Assembly: GCA_021805565.1 (NCBI GenBank)
Contig: JAJZFA010000011.1
Location: 1-64,000, forward strand
Reading direction: 5' to 3'
Length of the DNA stretch: 64,000 nt
DNA from: Pseudomonadota bacterium
Lineage (GTDB): Bacteria > Pseudomonadota > Alphaproteobacteria > Acetobacterales > Acetobacteraceae
Made by a program: the position numbers and the translations under genes. The notes under the pieces were generated by a model. The model made no database searches and was not told the origin of the DNA. It saw only the letters and a list, made by a program, of their open reading frames with translations. The number at the start of each line of letters is the position of its first letter. Position 1 is the first letter of the stretch. Positions 27,124-35,804 of the stretch are shown piece by piece.

Positions 27124-28623
27124 TTAGCGGAGGTGGGTTAGTCCGGCGTCCGGCGGTCTCCCCTGCGCTCCCCTGGTCTCCGGCGCTTCCCGCGAGCGAA
27201 GCCTTTCGAAAAATTCGGGAGTTAACATCCCTTCAATCGGTTCGTAGGCCACCTGCTTGATGATACGTTCGACCTCATCGCGAAGTGGGTGCGTTTGCAC
27301 ATCATCCTGGATTTGAATGCCTAGTCCATCGGCCTTCGGAGTGAATGGATGTCCAGGAAGGTTTATGACGCACCAGCCCATCATATCGTCGATAAAGTCG
27401 GCTATCAAATATTCGGATTCATCCTTCAAGGGTATAGACTTCGGGCTGAAGCACCGAGACACCAATTCTACAAGGAGAATTTTTTTCTCGCTTAAATGTA
27501 GGGTGTGTGTCTTAGGAGGATTTTTATTGTGCGGTAATTTTGATTGATTTTGTATTGCATTAAGAAAGTCATTGACGGTGCTGTTGCCTTTTGGCGTACA
27601 TTCTTGGATTATGTCGAACATTTCGATATCTTTGTCTATATCGATCCCGTTTTTTTTGGCGGCTTCCGTCAGGACGGATCGTAATATACCATCTATGTTC
27701 TTGCGCGTAATACTGTGAATCGAGATTTTGGATTTTGCTCTTTTGAGCGCGATAAGTCCGCATCCAATAGCGTCCCAAATTTCAGGAATCGACTCCGGTT
27801 TTGGTTCCGGGTTCGAATTATTCCCCTTTCCGGCCGGGGTGGCGATATCTTCCGGGATACCCCAAAGATGAATCCGGACATCCGGCCGCGCATATAATTT
27901 TGCCCGGTTCGCGCCTTCCCACTCCGCTGCCGGAATCAAGCGACGTTTGCCGCCGTTCCCCTTTGAGCTGTCCGCCTGGAATATGCCGTTGCCAAGCATA
28001 TCCGCTAGATCGCCCAGAAGGCCATCGTCGGCGACCGCCGCTTCAATCCGGAAGGTCTCTTCGATATGACGCCAGTCGCCGACATAGAGAGGCGCCGCCC
28101 CGAGCGGAATGCCGGCCGAGGGCCAAAGACGAATGTTACGATAATCGATGCCACCGATGCGCATCCTTCCCGACGCCCACGCCGCGAAAAAAGATAGATC
28201 GCGGTCGGTGTTGTTCCACAAGCTTGGGTCGATCAGACCGCGTTGCGGATCCGGTCCTATCAACGCGGATGCCTTCCAAGTGCCAAGCCGCAAATTTCGC
28301 CGGAGCGCGGAGATTATCCCGGCCGCTCGTTCATCGACACGCTTCAGCGGTTCGGCGAGGTGGGTGTCCCACAGCCGGGCCAGATCGAACGGTCCCGCAG
28401 AGCTACCGTGAACAATGGTGACGGGTGGCCGGACAAACGGGCAGTCGTAATCAGAAGCGGGATACATCGGCCACACAAAGTTTTCGGCATATAATGTCTT
28501 GACAAGTATTTCCAACAGACCAATTCGTCTTTCTCTGTCTATCGTTAGGATTGCCCGCAACGGCGGAAGTCCATTCCGGTCCGCATCCAGCATCCAGTGA
28601 TGCCGGTCCTGTATAAGTGCCAA
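27124..28623 (-). CDS. large uncharacterised protein in an AT-rich patch
   Basis: About 499 residues, with no domain recognised. The start is uncertain. The frame is open to 28953 but overlaps the previous gene; TTG 28623 has a GAGG site 6-7 bp upstream and is preferred, with ATG 28593 as the alternative. The middle third (about 27400-27760) is much richer in A+T than its neighbours and encodes a lysine/isoleucine-rich segment (KKNGIDIDKDIEMFDIIQE). Composition suggests a separate origin from the rest of the island. Confidence 0.6.
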   Translation of the reverse strand: MALIQDRHHWMLDADRNGLPPLRAILTIDRERRIGLLEILVKTLYAENFVWPMYPASDYDCPFVRPPVTIVHGSSAGPFDLARLWDTHLAEPLKRVDERAAGIISALRRNLRLGTWKASALIGPDPQRGLIDPSLWNNTDRDLSFFAAWASGRMRIGGIDYRNIRLWPSAGIPLGAAPLYVGDWRHIEETFRIEAAVADDGLLGDLADMLGNGIFQADSSKGNGGKRRLIPAAEWEGANRAKLYARPDVRIHLWGIPEDIATPAGKGNNSNPEPKPESIPEIWDAIGCGLIALKRAKSKISIHSITRKNIDGILRSVLTEAAKKNGIDIDKDIEMFDIIQECTPKGNSTVNDFLNAIQNQSKLPHNKNPPKTHTLHLSEKKILLVELVSRCFSPKSIPLKDESEYLIADFIDDMMGWCVINLPGHPFTPKADGLGIQIQDDVQTHPLRDEVERIIKQVAYEPIEGMLTPEFFERLRSREAPETRGAQGRPPDAGLTHLR

Positions 28624-28855
28624 TGGTGCCTCACACGCATCTTTCTCACGATTGAACGAAGCCGGCGTGGCAGGCACGCGTGAGGATCGTGCCGTTCGGC
28701 GGCCAGACCTAGCCACGCCTGTCGGGATGCTGGCCGTCCGGCCGGGTCGTGGCAAGTAAATCGATGCGTGCAGTCCTGAAACAACGTCCGGCACGGGAGG
28801 CGAACCGCCCGGCCAAAGTACAGCCTTCCGGTGAGCCGCCGCGATTGGCCGCCCG

Positions 28856-29317
28856 CTATCCACGACCGGCGCCGTCCCTGAAATCGCGGAGCAGCGCCGC
28901 GACCATGCGAGCATCCCAGTGCCCATCGGGTCCCGGATCGTCCGCCATTTCACCAGCCCAGCGCAGCATCATGGCAGCACGGGCCATCAGGCCCGCGATC
29001 GTCGTGGCGGGCATGGCGCAAATGCTATCCAGCAACGCTTTTTGCCGGTCGTGGAACGGTGCGGCAGCCGCATCCCGCGCGACGTCATCGGCGACCGGCG
29101 TCGCGCCGTCGCTGTAGAATCCATCTATGCGGTCCTCCAGCGCCACGAACGCCTGGCACAGGCCGATCAGTTCGCGATCCGGTTCCAGGCCTGGGGGCGC
29201 GGCGCCGGCGCGGGTTGCGCCGCCGGTTAGCGCCGCCAGGGCCACGGCGCCGGCAACGTGGCCGAACAGCGGACGCCGGCCGGTTCGCGCGTCCGGTTCC
29301 GGGGGTGAAAGGGCCAT
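28856..29317 (-). CDS. small Tat-signal-like protein, uncharacterised
   Basis: 153 residues with an N-terminal twin-arginine-like hydrophobic segment (TGRRPLFGHVAGAVALAALTGG) and a helical body with the DRQKALLDSICAMPATTIAGLMARA motif. I recall similar short proteins with Tat-like signals in alphaproteobacterial prophage regions; their function is unknown. The start overlaps the preceding gene's stop (TGATG). It is the last of three tightly coupled genes. Confidence 0.65.
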   Translation of the reverse strand: MALSPPEPDARTGRRPLFGHVAGAVALAALTGGATRAGAAPPGLEPDRELIGLCQAFVALEDRIDGFYSDGATPVADDVARDAAAAPFHDRQKALLDSICAMPATTIAGLMARAAMMLRWAGEMADDPGPDGHWDARMVAALLRDFRDGAGRG

Positions 29318-29730
29318 CAGCGGGTCTCCCCGGTCAGCAGAACATCCCGCGCCATTCCGGCCGTCATCCGGATCGTGGCCGATTCCATCAGGGCGGCGAC
29401 ACCTTCGTAGCGGGCCTTCAGGGACAAAAGCTCCCCCGTGAACTCGGCTGCCTGCAACGCCCCGATTTCCCGCACATAGGCGAGCATCCGTACCTCATCG
29501 GCGTGCATGACATGCGCCGCTACCCGCATCACGCGATAATCGACCGACGCTTCCGCCAGCCAATCCCGCAGCGTGCCGAGCCTGTCCAGCACGCTGCTGC
29601 CCTCACCGGGGAAGGTCAGGGCGGCGTAGTCCGCGATCGTGGCGGCGCGGAATTCCGGTGATCCGGTACCGTTGCCGGCGCCGCGGGCCGGGCGCTTTGC
29701 CGGGGGTGCCCGGCGGGATTGCGATTTCAT
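29317..29730 (-). CDS. uncharacterised helical protein
   Basis: 137 residues, basic N-terminus (KSQSRRAPPAKRPARGAG) and a helical body without recognised motif (YRVMRVAAHVMHADEVRMLAYVREIG). It sits between two small proteins with Tat-like signals, overlapping both by a few bases, and must be translated with them. Function unknown. Confidence 0.6.
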   Translation of the reverse strand: MKSQSRRAPPAKRPARGAGNGTGSPEFRAATIADYAALTFPGEGSSVLDRLGTLRDWLAEASVDYRVMRVAAHVMHADEVRMLAYVREIGALQAAEFTGELLSLKARYEGVAALMESATIRMTAGMARDVLLTGETR

Positions 29731-30389
29731 GCCCGCGCCCCCTTGCCGTTACGTGCGAAGGCCGCGACCGTAAGTGCCGGATCGACGGATGCCATGTCCT
29801 GGATGAGCCGTTGCCGCCGTTCCGCAAGGGGCGCATGCACGGCGCACAGGTGCCTTAGGTCGCCCCAGCCGATCCGGTCTATATCGAGGTTGCCGGCCTG
29901 CACGACCGCCAGCAGCACGCTTGCTATCAGGCCGCGAAGGTCCTTAGCCGTCCGGTCCAGTTCATCCTGTGTCGCGCGGGCGGCATCGACCCATTCGACG
30001 CGGCCGAACGCGACGGCAAGCTGGTTAGCGGCGTCTTCCAGCGTGAGCGCGGGACAGAACACAATCTTGTCCTGAATCGCGAAGCATTCGCCGAGATTGG
30101 TATCGAAATCCGCATACAATCCATTGTATGCCGGCCCTGAGGGCATGTTGGACAGGTACGCGTCCATGGCCGTGCGCCGCCGCACGAGGTTATGGAGTTC
30201 GGCGCTGAGGGCCGCGATGGCGGTTGTGCCGGGAACCGGTACCGGCGGCGGCCGTTCCCCGGCCGGGGCGTTTTCCGCCCGGCCGCTGTTGCCGGGGGCA
30301 CCGGTCGCGGCGGCGACAGCGGCGAATGCCGGCAGCTTTGCCAACAGTGTCCGGCGGGATGGTGTCTGTGTCGCATCAGCCTTTGGCAT
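29727..30389 (-). CDS. small Tat-signal-like protein, uncharacterised
   Basis: 220 residues starting at ATG 30389 with AGGA upstream. It has a twin-arginine-like signal (PSRRTLLAKLPAFAAVAAATGAP), then a Pro-rich stretch and a helical body. Architecture resembles the protein at 28856-29317, which suggests the two share ancestry, although sequence identity is low. It heads the leftward operon and is divergent from the ribbon-helix-helix gene. Confidence 0.65.
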   Translation of the reverse strand: MPKADATQTPSRRTLLAKLPAFAAVAAATGAPGNSGRAENAPAGERPPPVPVPGTTAIAALSAELHNLVRRRTAMDAYLSNMPSGPAYNGLYADFDTNLGECFAIQDKIVFCPALTLEDAANQLAVAFGRVEWVDAARATQDELDRTAKDLRGLIASVLLAVVQAGNLDIDRIGWGDLRHLCAVHAPLAERRQRLIQDMASVDPALTVAAFARNGKGARA

Positions 30390-30446
30390 TGTTTTTTCCT
30401 GTCCTTGGTTAGGCCTGTGAGGCGGCGGCGTTCTGCATGATGGTAT

Positions 30447-30532
30447 TTGATGCAAAGATGCAAACGCACAAAAGCATCAATTTCTGGGATGCGCAAGGTG
30501 CGTGTGCACCATTGATTCACAAAGTGCGTTTG
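30447..30532. promoter_or_regulatory. nested inverted repeats between divergent genes
   Basis: Three inverted repeats lie in 86 bp: TTGATGC (30447) with GCATCAA (30474); CAAACGCAC (30461) with GTGCGTTTG (30524); and the palindrome GGTGCGTGTGCACC (30497-30510). They sit between the leftward operon start (30389) and the ribbon-helix-helix gene (30536), the usual place of an operator bound by such a regulator. Binding itself is inferred. Confidence 0.55.
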
Positions 30533-30535
30533 AGT

Positions 30536-30733
30536 ATGTTCGTCACTATGACGGGAAATACCGATCCGATCCTTCGGAAAACGATATCGATGCCTGCCAG
30601 CGTATGGCAAAAAATAGAAAATTTTCAGTTTGATAACCGCATCAAACGAGAGTCCGAAGCGATTCGGCGCGTTATCGAGCTTGGCCTTGAAGCGGCCGAG
30701 GCACACGGCAACGCGAAGCCGGAGACTACGTGA
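30536..30733 (+). CDS. ribbon-helix-helix regulator
   Basis: 65 residues from ATG 30536 (or 30548). A beta-strand ILRKTISMPASVWQKI is followed by two helices ending SEAIRRVIELGLEAAEAH, the ribbon-helix-helix pattern of small repressors (CopG/Arc type). A frame open further upstream (ATG 30437) would run through the inverted repeats and does not look coding. It is probably a repressor of its own promoter and of the divergent leftward operon. Confidence 0.75.
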   Translation: MFVTMTGNTDPILRKTISMPASVWQKIENFQFDNRIKRESEAIRRVIELGLEAAEAHGNAKPETT

Positions 30734-30790
30734 ACGCTTGGGGTAGCGGTATCGGTGGCGATCCGGCGGGCGTTTCCAGAACCACCGCGA

Positions 30791-31189
30791 ATGGCTAAGC
30801 CGCGCGCTATTCCGGCTTGGCCCCGAGCGCTATGCGAAGACTGGGTGGCGGCTTACGTGGGGCAGCTTTCGCTTAGCGCGTTCCGTAACGAGGTCGATGC
30901 CGGCCGGATTCCCGCCGCCGTCAGGCTAACGGCCGGGCGCAAGGCGTGGCTCATCGAGGACCTTGACGGCTACCTCGATCGACGGCGCGGCGGATTGTCC
31001 CAATCCGCCCGCGAACCGTCGCTGGCGGAAATGGTTGCGCAGTGGGATGACGCCTGTGCGGCGTTCGATGTCGCCGGAAGCAAGCAGACCGAGGCACCGC
31101 GCCGTGCCAGGTCAGGCAGGCCGGTGCCCGCTGCCAGACGAGGCAAGGCCTCAACGGGCGAAGCCGGGATCCTGCCCGGATCGCGATGA
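30791..31189 (+). CDS. AlpA-like HTH protein with disordered tail
   Basis: 132 residues from ATG 30791 (GTG 30755 possible). The N-terminal half reads like an excisionase/AlpA domain: CEDWVAAYVGQLSLSAFRNEVDAGRIPAAVRLTAGRKAWLIEDLDGYLDRR. The C-terminal third is Arg/Pro/Ala-rich and probably disordered. It follows the ribbon-helix-helix gene on the plus strand, possibly as the second gene of a control operon, and ends just before the 106-bp tandem array. Confidence 0.65.
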   Translation: MAKPRAIPAWPRALCEDWVAAYVGQLSLSAFRNEVDAGRIPAAVRLTAGRKAWLIEDLDGYLDRRRGGLSQSAREPSLAEMVAQWDDACAAFDVAGSKQTEAPRRARSGRPVPAARRGKASTGEAGILPGSR

Positions 31190-31249
31190 CACGCCGTCCC
31201 GATCGAGGCAGCGCCAACGGCCGCACCCGATTGCGGATGCCTCAACAGG

Positions 31250-31720
31250 CATGGAACATCGTCGTGGCTGGTCGCGCGGCCGTCGCCGGGCTGCCGCTGC
31301 CGTGCCTGTGCCGCCGCGCCAGGCGCATCGGCTGGCCGGAGCCTTCAACGGCCGGGCGTGCCGTCGTGGCCGGTCGCGGGGCCGTCGCCGGGCTTGCCGT
31401 TGCCGTCCGTGTGCCGCCGTGCCCCGCCAGGTGCATCGTCCGGCCGGAGCCTTCAACGGGCGGGCGTGCCGTCGTGGCCGGTCGCGCGGCCGTCGCCTGG
31501 CTGCCTCTGGCGTGCCTGTGCCGCCGCGCCCCGCAGGTGCATCGTCCGGCCGGGGCCTTCAACGGGCGGGCGTGCCGTCCTGGCCGGTTGCGTGGCCGTC
31601 GCCGGGCTTGCCGTTGCCGTCCGTGTGACGCGCCCCCGCCAGGTGCATCGTCCGGCCGGGGCCTTCAACGGCCGGGCGTGCCGTCATGGCCGGTTGTGTG
31701 GCCGTCGCCAGTCTGCCGCG
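31250..31720 (+). repeat. ~106-bp tandem repeat array
   Basis: At least four units, marked by CCTTCAACGG at 31342, 31450, 31556 and 31662 (spacing 108, 106, 106 bp), with a partial unit before and after. Each contains GGGCGTGCCGTC.TGGCCGGT and GCCGTCGCC. It is extremely GC-rich. Every frame is open, but the 106-bp spacing shifts register each unit, so the apparent Arg-rich ORFs are not genes. The 580 bp from 31190 to 31769 hold nothing else recognisable. Confidence 0.85.
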
Positions 31721-31769
31721 CGGCGATTCCGGCGAGCCGGAGCGCCGCGCCCGGCCTGCCCGCGGGGCC

Positions 31770-32570
31770 TTAATGCGCTCCCTTCGCGATTTCCTCCATG
31801 AGCGCGCGCATCATTTCCTTTTCGAAGTTTCGGCGGGCATAGGTATTGACCATTTCCTCGAACGGGAATCGCGCCGCGTATGTCGGGTTGCGGCGGGCGA
31901 AGTAGAACGCGGGCACGACTTTACCCTTCGATACAAGCTGGTAGATGCCCAGCGGCGCGCCATCGACTTTGCTGTGCGCGACGAAGTAATCGGTTCCGCC
32001 GAACTGCCTTACCCCGTCGATATCATTGCCGCCGCGACGGGCCGCCATACGCGCCCGTTTTAGCTGCTTCAGCCGTTTGTCCGATACGTTGGCGCGATAC
32101 CCCGTTTCCCCCAGCGCGCTCAGCCGCGACAGGATTTTCACCATGATCCGGCCGGGCACGTTTCCGTACGCGTCCAGGTCGAAGCCTTCGGCCGGGATAA
32201 TGTGCTGACCCGGTTGCATCAATCCTTTCGCGATCAATGCTTTTTCAGACCGCTTAAGGTTGCGGGGGCCTCCCTCGATTTCCGGCTTCAGGTATTTCCG
32301 GGGCGACAATCCCTTTGCGGCATCGTCGCTGATGTAGACCATGGATGTGAGGTTGTCCCGTGTCGCCGCCATGTAGCGGACCGAGTTCATGGTGAAAGGG
32401 GTTGGCCGGTCGAACAAGGTCTCCATCCGCGTCATGACCTCGGTACGCGCTCCGGTTGCCAACCGCGTTAATGTTTTCGCCATCGCTGTAGGTATGTGCT
32501 TGTCGGCAAGTGCCAGCAGCGATTTTTCCATGCGTAAAAAGGCCGATGGATCGATCTTGAGTTCTATCAC
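31770..32570 (-). CDS. phage minor tail/neck protein (gpZ-like)
   Basis: 266 residues resembling prophage minor tail proteins of the lambda gpZ group. An N-terminal helical stretch (IPTAMAKTLTRLATGARTEV) is followed by the characteristic FDRPTPFTMNSVRY, LSPRKYLKPEIEGGPRNLKRSEKAL and LDAYGNVPGRIM segments. In a complete phage it would lie with tail genes; here it is the only recognisable structural protein. It could alter or complete helper-phage particles. Confidence 0.65.
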   Translation of the reverse strand: MIELKIDPSAFLRMEKSLLALADKHIPTAMAKTLTRLATGARTEVMTRMETLFDRPTPFTMNSVRYMAATRDNLTSMVYISDDAAKGLSPRKYLKPEIEGGPRNLKRSEKALIAKGLMQPGQHIIPAEGFDLDAYGNVPGRIMVKILSRLSALGETGYRANVSDKRLKQLKRARMAARRGGNDIDGVRQFGGTDYFVAHSKVDGAPLGIYQLVSKGKVVPAFYFARRNPTYAARFPFEEMVNTYARRNFEKEMMRALMEEIAKGAH

Positions 32571-32714
32571 GGTGTCAGTCCTTTCGTCCGCAACGGCTTT
32601 GTTTCTTTATTACAATACACGTTCCGGCCGGGCGTGTCCGGCGCGATTCCTTTGGCGCCGTTCTTTTGACGCGATTGCTCCGGCGATCCGGAGCGCGCGC
32701 GCCGGCCCGCGCGG

Positions 32715-33026
32715 TCAGCCGCCGTCGTTGTTGTACGTTCCGCTGTCGAATGGGCTTCCATCGGTGTTGACCGGCCCATCGCCGCCGCGCATTGCCCCGC
32801 GCACATAGGCCAGCGCGATTTCCTCCATCAGCGCGGCCTTTTCCGGCAACGCCCGCGTGGCCATGATTTGCGCGATTCCGGACAGGCCGCCGATCAGCAG
32901 CGCCATCAGGTTCTTTTCGCTGTCGCCCCGTTCCAGCCGGCGGCGCATTTTGTCCCTGAGTGCCTCGATTACGGTTTTGCGGCCGGCCTCGCCCGCGATC
33001 TCCCATGCCTCATCCGCCGCGTTCAT
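32715..33026 (-). CDS. small uncharacterised protein
   Basis: 103 residues, helical (TVIEALRDKMRRRLERGDSEKNLMALLIGGLSGIAQIMA), ending in a Gly/Asn-rich tail. The start overlaps the stop of the upstream coiled-coil gene by 4 bp (ATGA). No family recognised. Its stop is 145 bp upstream of the gpZ-like gene. Confidence 0.6.
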   Translation of the reverse strand: MNAADEAWEIAGEAGRKTVIEALRDKMRRRLERGDSEKNLMALLIGGLSGIAQIMATRALPEKAALMEEIALAYVRGAMRGGDGPVNTDGSPFDSGTYNNDGG

Positions 33027-34183
33027 GGCCGCCTCCCGAGCGCGTCCATTTGCGCCCGAGACAACGGCGGCCCGCCGTCGTCGTCCCCGGTATCCACCGG
33101 GATTGTTACGTCGCGGACGACCGATGGCGGCTGAAACTTTTGGCTAGAGGTATTCAGCTCGCTATCCAGCCTGACCTTACCTGCCGCGACGCGGGCTTCG
33201 CGTTCGATCAGGCTTTGAACTTGCCAGGGCCGTATCCTGCCCGCGATATCGGTAAAGATGGCGTCTGGCGCGGGCCGTGGAATTCCACCGGAAGCCTGAA
33301 GCCACAGCGTATCCATTTCGGCCGGTGTCAAGGGTTCCTTGCGGTCTATGCTTATATCCAGCGGGGCCGTGGCGATCTGGAGCGGCTTTCCGTGAGGCGA
33401 GGCATCCGCATCGGCGGCAGGGGCAGGCACCGGTTCCGGCGCGTGCGCGGGAGGGTTCGGCCGGGCGGTGCTATTGGCTGCCCTAGGTGTTCGCCGGCGC
33501 TGGTTCTCGATGCGCCCGACGTGCTGCCGCAGCGTGGCAATAAGTTCGTTGTCCGGCCGGTGCGCTTCGAACAGAGCGACCGATTCCGGATTCCCGCGCC
33601 ACGCGGTGTTCAGCGCGACCGGTTCGTCGTCCAGGATCATCCGGAAGCCGCCGATAAAGGGCTGGAACATGTCCCTGACCGGATTGACCAGCTTGGTGTC
33701 GGTCAGCAGCGGGCCTACCAGGATGCCGGCGGCACTTAGCGCGAAGCCGTCCTGGAGAATTTGCCCCAGTTGAACCGCCTGTGTGCGCAACCGTGCCGCC
33801 AGGTCGTATCTGGCCTTTACTGAAACGGACAACAGTTTCACCTCAAGCTCGGAGCGAGCACTGTATATTTCATCGTCGGCGGTCTCGGTCATGCCCGGAA
33901 TACGCTCTTGGAGCGATTTGATTCCAGTTTGTTCGCGTTGAGCCTTCGCCAGCTTCGCGGCCGCTGTTTCGGCTTCTTTCGCGCAGGCAGCCTGGCCAGA
34001 ACTGTCGGCCAGAATCGCATTCATTTCGGCATCCGCCTGTGCCGCGGCGGCATCGATTTCGTCCCGCGCGGCGGCCTGCAAACGCGCCGCCAGTTTCTTT
34101 TCCAGGTCCAGCACCTTTGTATAGCCGGCCAGCGCGGATTGCGCCCGTTGCCTTGCTTTTTCCAGGCTGTCGTTCGGTTCCAT
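33023..34183 (-). CDS. coiled-coil element protein
   Basis: 386 residues. The first ~130 residues are strongly heptad-like and Ala/Glu/Lys-rich (LEKKLAARLQAAARDEIDAA, AKEAETAAAKLAKAQREQ), a coiled-coil. A middle globular part (VGPLLTDTKLVNPVRDMFQPF) is followed by a Pro/Ala-rich linker and a C-terminal region. No domain recognised. The scaffold-like coiled-coil beside a tail-like gene makes a morphogenesis role thinkable, but this is speculative. Confidence 0.6.
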   Translation of the reverse strand: MEPNDSLEKARQRAQSALAGYTKVLDLEKKLAARLQAAARDEIDAAAAQADAEMNAILADSSGQAACAKEAETAAAKLAKAQREQTGIKSLQERIPGMTETADDEIYSARSELEVKLLSVSVKARYDLAARLRTQAVQLGQILQDGFALSAAGILVGPLLTDTKLVNPVRDMFQPFIGGFRMILDDEPVALNTAWRGNPESVALFEAHRPDNELIATLRQHVGRIENQRRRTPRAANSTARPNPPAHAPEPVPAPAADADASPHGKPLQIATAPLDISIDRKEPLTPAEMDTLWLQASGGIPRPAPDAIFTDIAGRIRPWQVQSLIEREARVAAGKVRLDSELNTSSQKFQPPSVVRDVTIPVDTGDDDGGPPLSRAQMDALGRRP

Positions 34184-34541
34184 AGCGATGTCCTTTACGG
34201 GTGGGATAGGGTGGCGACGCCGGAGAGACCGGCGCCGGTTAGGGCTTCAGCCGGTCGCGCGCGTTGCCGGATCGCGGTTTCCTGGCGGTATTGCGGCCGT
34301 CGCGGATTGTGCCGCCGCCCGGCCGGGCAACGGGACCGGCCGCACAGGGCAGGCCGCTGTGCGCTGCCGGAACGACGGAACCGGACGCGGGAGCGCCGGC
34401 AAGGTTTGCCGCCCCTGGTTTCCGGCCGGAGCGCCCGCACGTTGCGTCCGGGAAGAGTCTGGCATTTGTCCGGTGTCCTTCGCTATTGTGGCCGGACACA
34501 CCATGCCGCAATCCGGAAGACGGCTTATCCGGTGCCTTCCT
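34184..34541. other. intergenic region left of the integrase
   Basis: No gene seen in these 358 bp. The stretch is Arg/Pro-codon-like in all frames and GC-rich except its ends. It lies upstream of the coiled-coil gene and downstream of the integrase stop, so it should hold the leftward promoter for 33023-34183. Confidence 0.4.
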
Positions 34542-35804
34542 CTACTCTCCCCTACCGTCCGCCACGGTCAGCACGTGTTCGGCCCATGCCCGCAAAGCGG
34601 CCTCCCGCTCCTTCAGGAATTCGTGCCGCTGATAGACGGCCATGACGCCTTTGATCGACCCCTGCACGTGATTGAGCAGCCTGTCGGCGACATGGACGGC
34701 GTAGCCGAGGCGGGCCAGCCCGGTGACGCCGGTGCGCCGGAAATCGTGCCAGTGCCAGTACGGCGCCGCCGGCGGCGTCCGTCCTTTCGGCACCGCGGGG
34801 CGCTGTTTGGCGATCGCCGCTTTCAGATCCCCGTGCGCCTTCGAGAAGCCGGAGACAGGGGTCAGGTTGTTGGTGGTGAACACCAGGCGTTGGCCGTCCG
34901 CCCGTGGCACGCCGCGTAAAATCGCCCGCGCGGGTTCCGCCATGTGGACAATGTGGGCTTTGCGGTTTTTCGATCGCGTGCCGGGGATGGTCCATACGGA
35001 CAGGTCTGGCGTTAACTCCGCCCATCGCATCCCGGCGACCTCTCCCCGGCGCTGAAGCGTCAGGATGAGCAACCGGATCAGCGGGCCGAACGGATAGGGC
35101 GCGATCGCGGCGGCGCACCAGGCTTCGCGTAGTTCTGCGTCCGACAGAACACGGTCGCGGCTGAGTTCCCGGCGGTCCAGTTTGACCGATGTGAAGGGAT
35201 TTGCCGCGACCAGCCGGCGGCCGATCGCCCAGTTGAACGCCGCCCTGCCATAGTCGCGGGTCCGGCTGGCCACGACGGGCCGCGACATCGCCATGCCGTC
35301 GATGAGCTGCTGCACCGCGCCGGACCCGACCAGGTGTGCCGGACAGCCGAGCAGGGAGGCGAAGCCGGTGCGCAGCGCGCGCGGAGCCTCGATGCGGTGT
35401 GCCGGACTCCGGTCGGCCAGCCCGGTTGCGGCCCACTGGCCGATCAGCGCGCCGAAGGTGAACGCATCGGCGACCCGCGCCCGTTCGGCCGCGCCGGCCT
35501 CGGCCACCCGCGTTGCGGCGACGGCTTTGCGTTCGGCGGCCGGGTCCTGGCCGAGGCGGACTTTCGCTCGGGCGACTTCGGCCATGCGGCGTGCCGCCGC
35601 CGGGGTGACTTCGCCATAGGTTCCCAGGACCATGCGCGTGCGCCGGCCTGCCCGGCCACCAGTTTGGTACTGCAGGATGAAGGTTTTGGCGCCTTTTTCA
35701 GTCACTCTGAGGCCGAAGCCATGCAGATCGTCATCGAACACGATCAGATCGCGGCGGCCTTGCGGACAGGTGAGGGCGTCGATTTCGCTTTTTATGAGTT
35801 TCAC
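34542..35804 (-). CDS. int: P4-type tyrosine recombinase (integrase)
   Basis: 420 residues. The N-terminal arm-binding domain (VKLIKSEIDALTCPQGRRDLIVFDDDLHGFGLRVTEKGAKTF, DUF4102 type) is followed by a core-binding domain and a catalytic domain with Arg in TLQRRGEVAGMRW, HDFRRTG and nucleophile Tyr in VMAVYQRHEF. It starts at GTG 35804, giving the family N-terminus; an ATG at 35849 lies inside the repeat cluster. The gene is about 375 bp inside attR, as is usual for such elements. Confidence 0.93.
   Translation of the reverse strand: MKLIKSEIDALTCPQGRRDLIVFDDDLHGFGLRVTEKGAKTFILQYQTGGRAGRRTRMVLGTYGEVTPAAARRMAEVARAKVRLGQDPAAERKAVAATRVAEAGAAERARVADAFTFGALIGQWAATGLADRSPAHRIEAPRALRTGFASLLGCPAHLVGSGAVQQLIDGMAMSRPVVASRTRDYGRAAFNWAIGRRLVAANPFTSVKLDRRELSRDRVLSDAELREAWCAAAIAPYPFGPLIRLLILTLQRRGEVAGMRWAELTPDLSVWTIPGTRSKNRKAHIVHMAEPARAILRGVPRADGQRLVFTTNNLTPVSGFSKAHGDLKAAIAKQRPAVPKGRTPPAAPYWHWHDFRRTGVTGLARLGYAVHVADRLLNHVQGSIKGVMAVYQRHEFLKEREAALRAWAEHVLTVADGRGE

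Noticed and set aside
31250-31720. Arg-rich open frames in several registers across the GC-rich array.
   Set aside because: The 106-bp period shifts the frame every unit; no start or ribosome site, so these are artefacts of composition.
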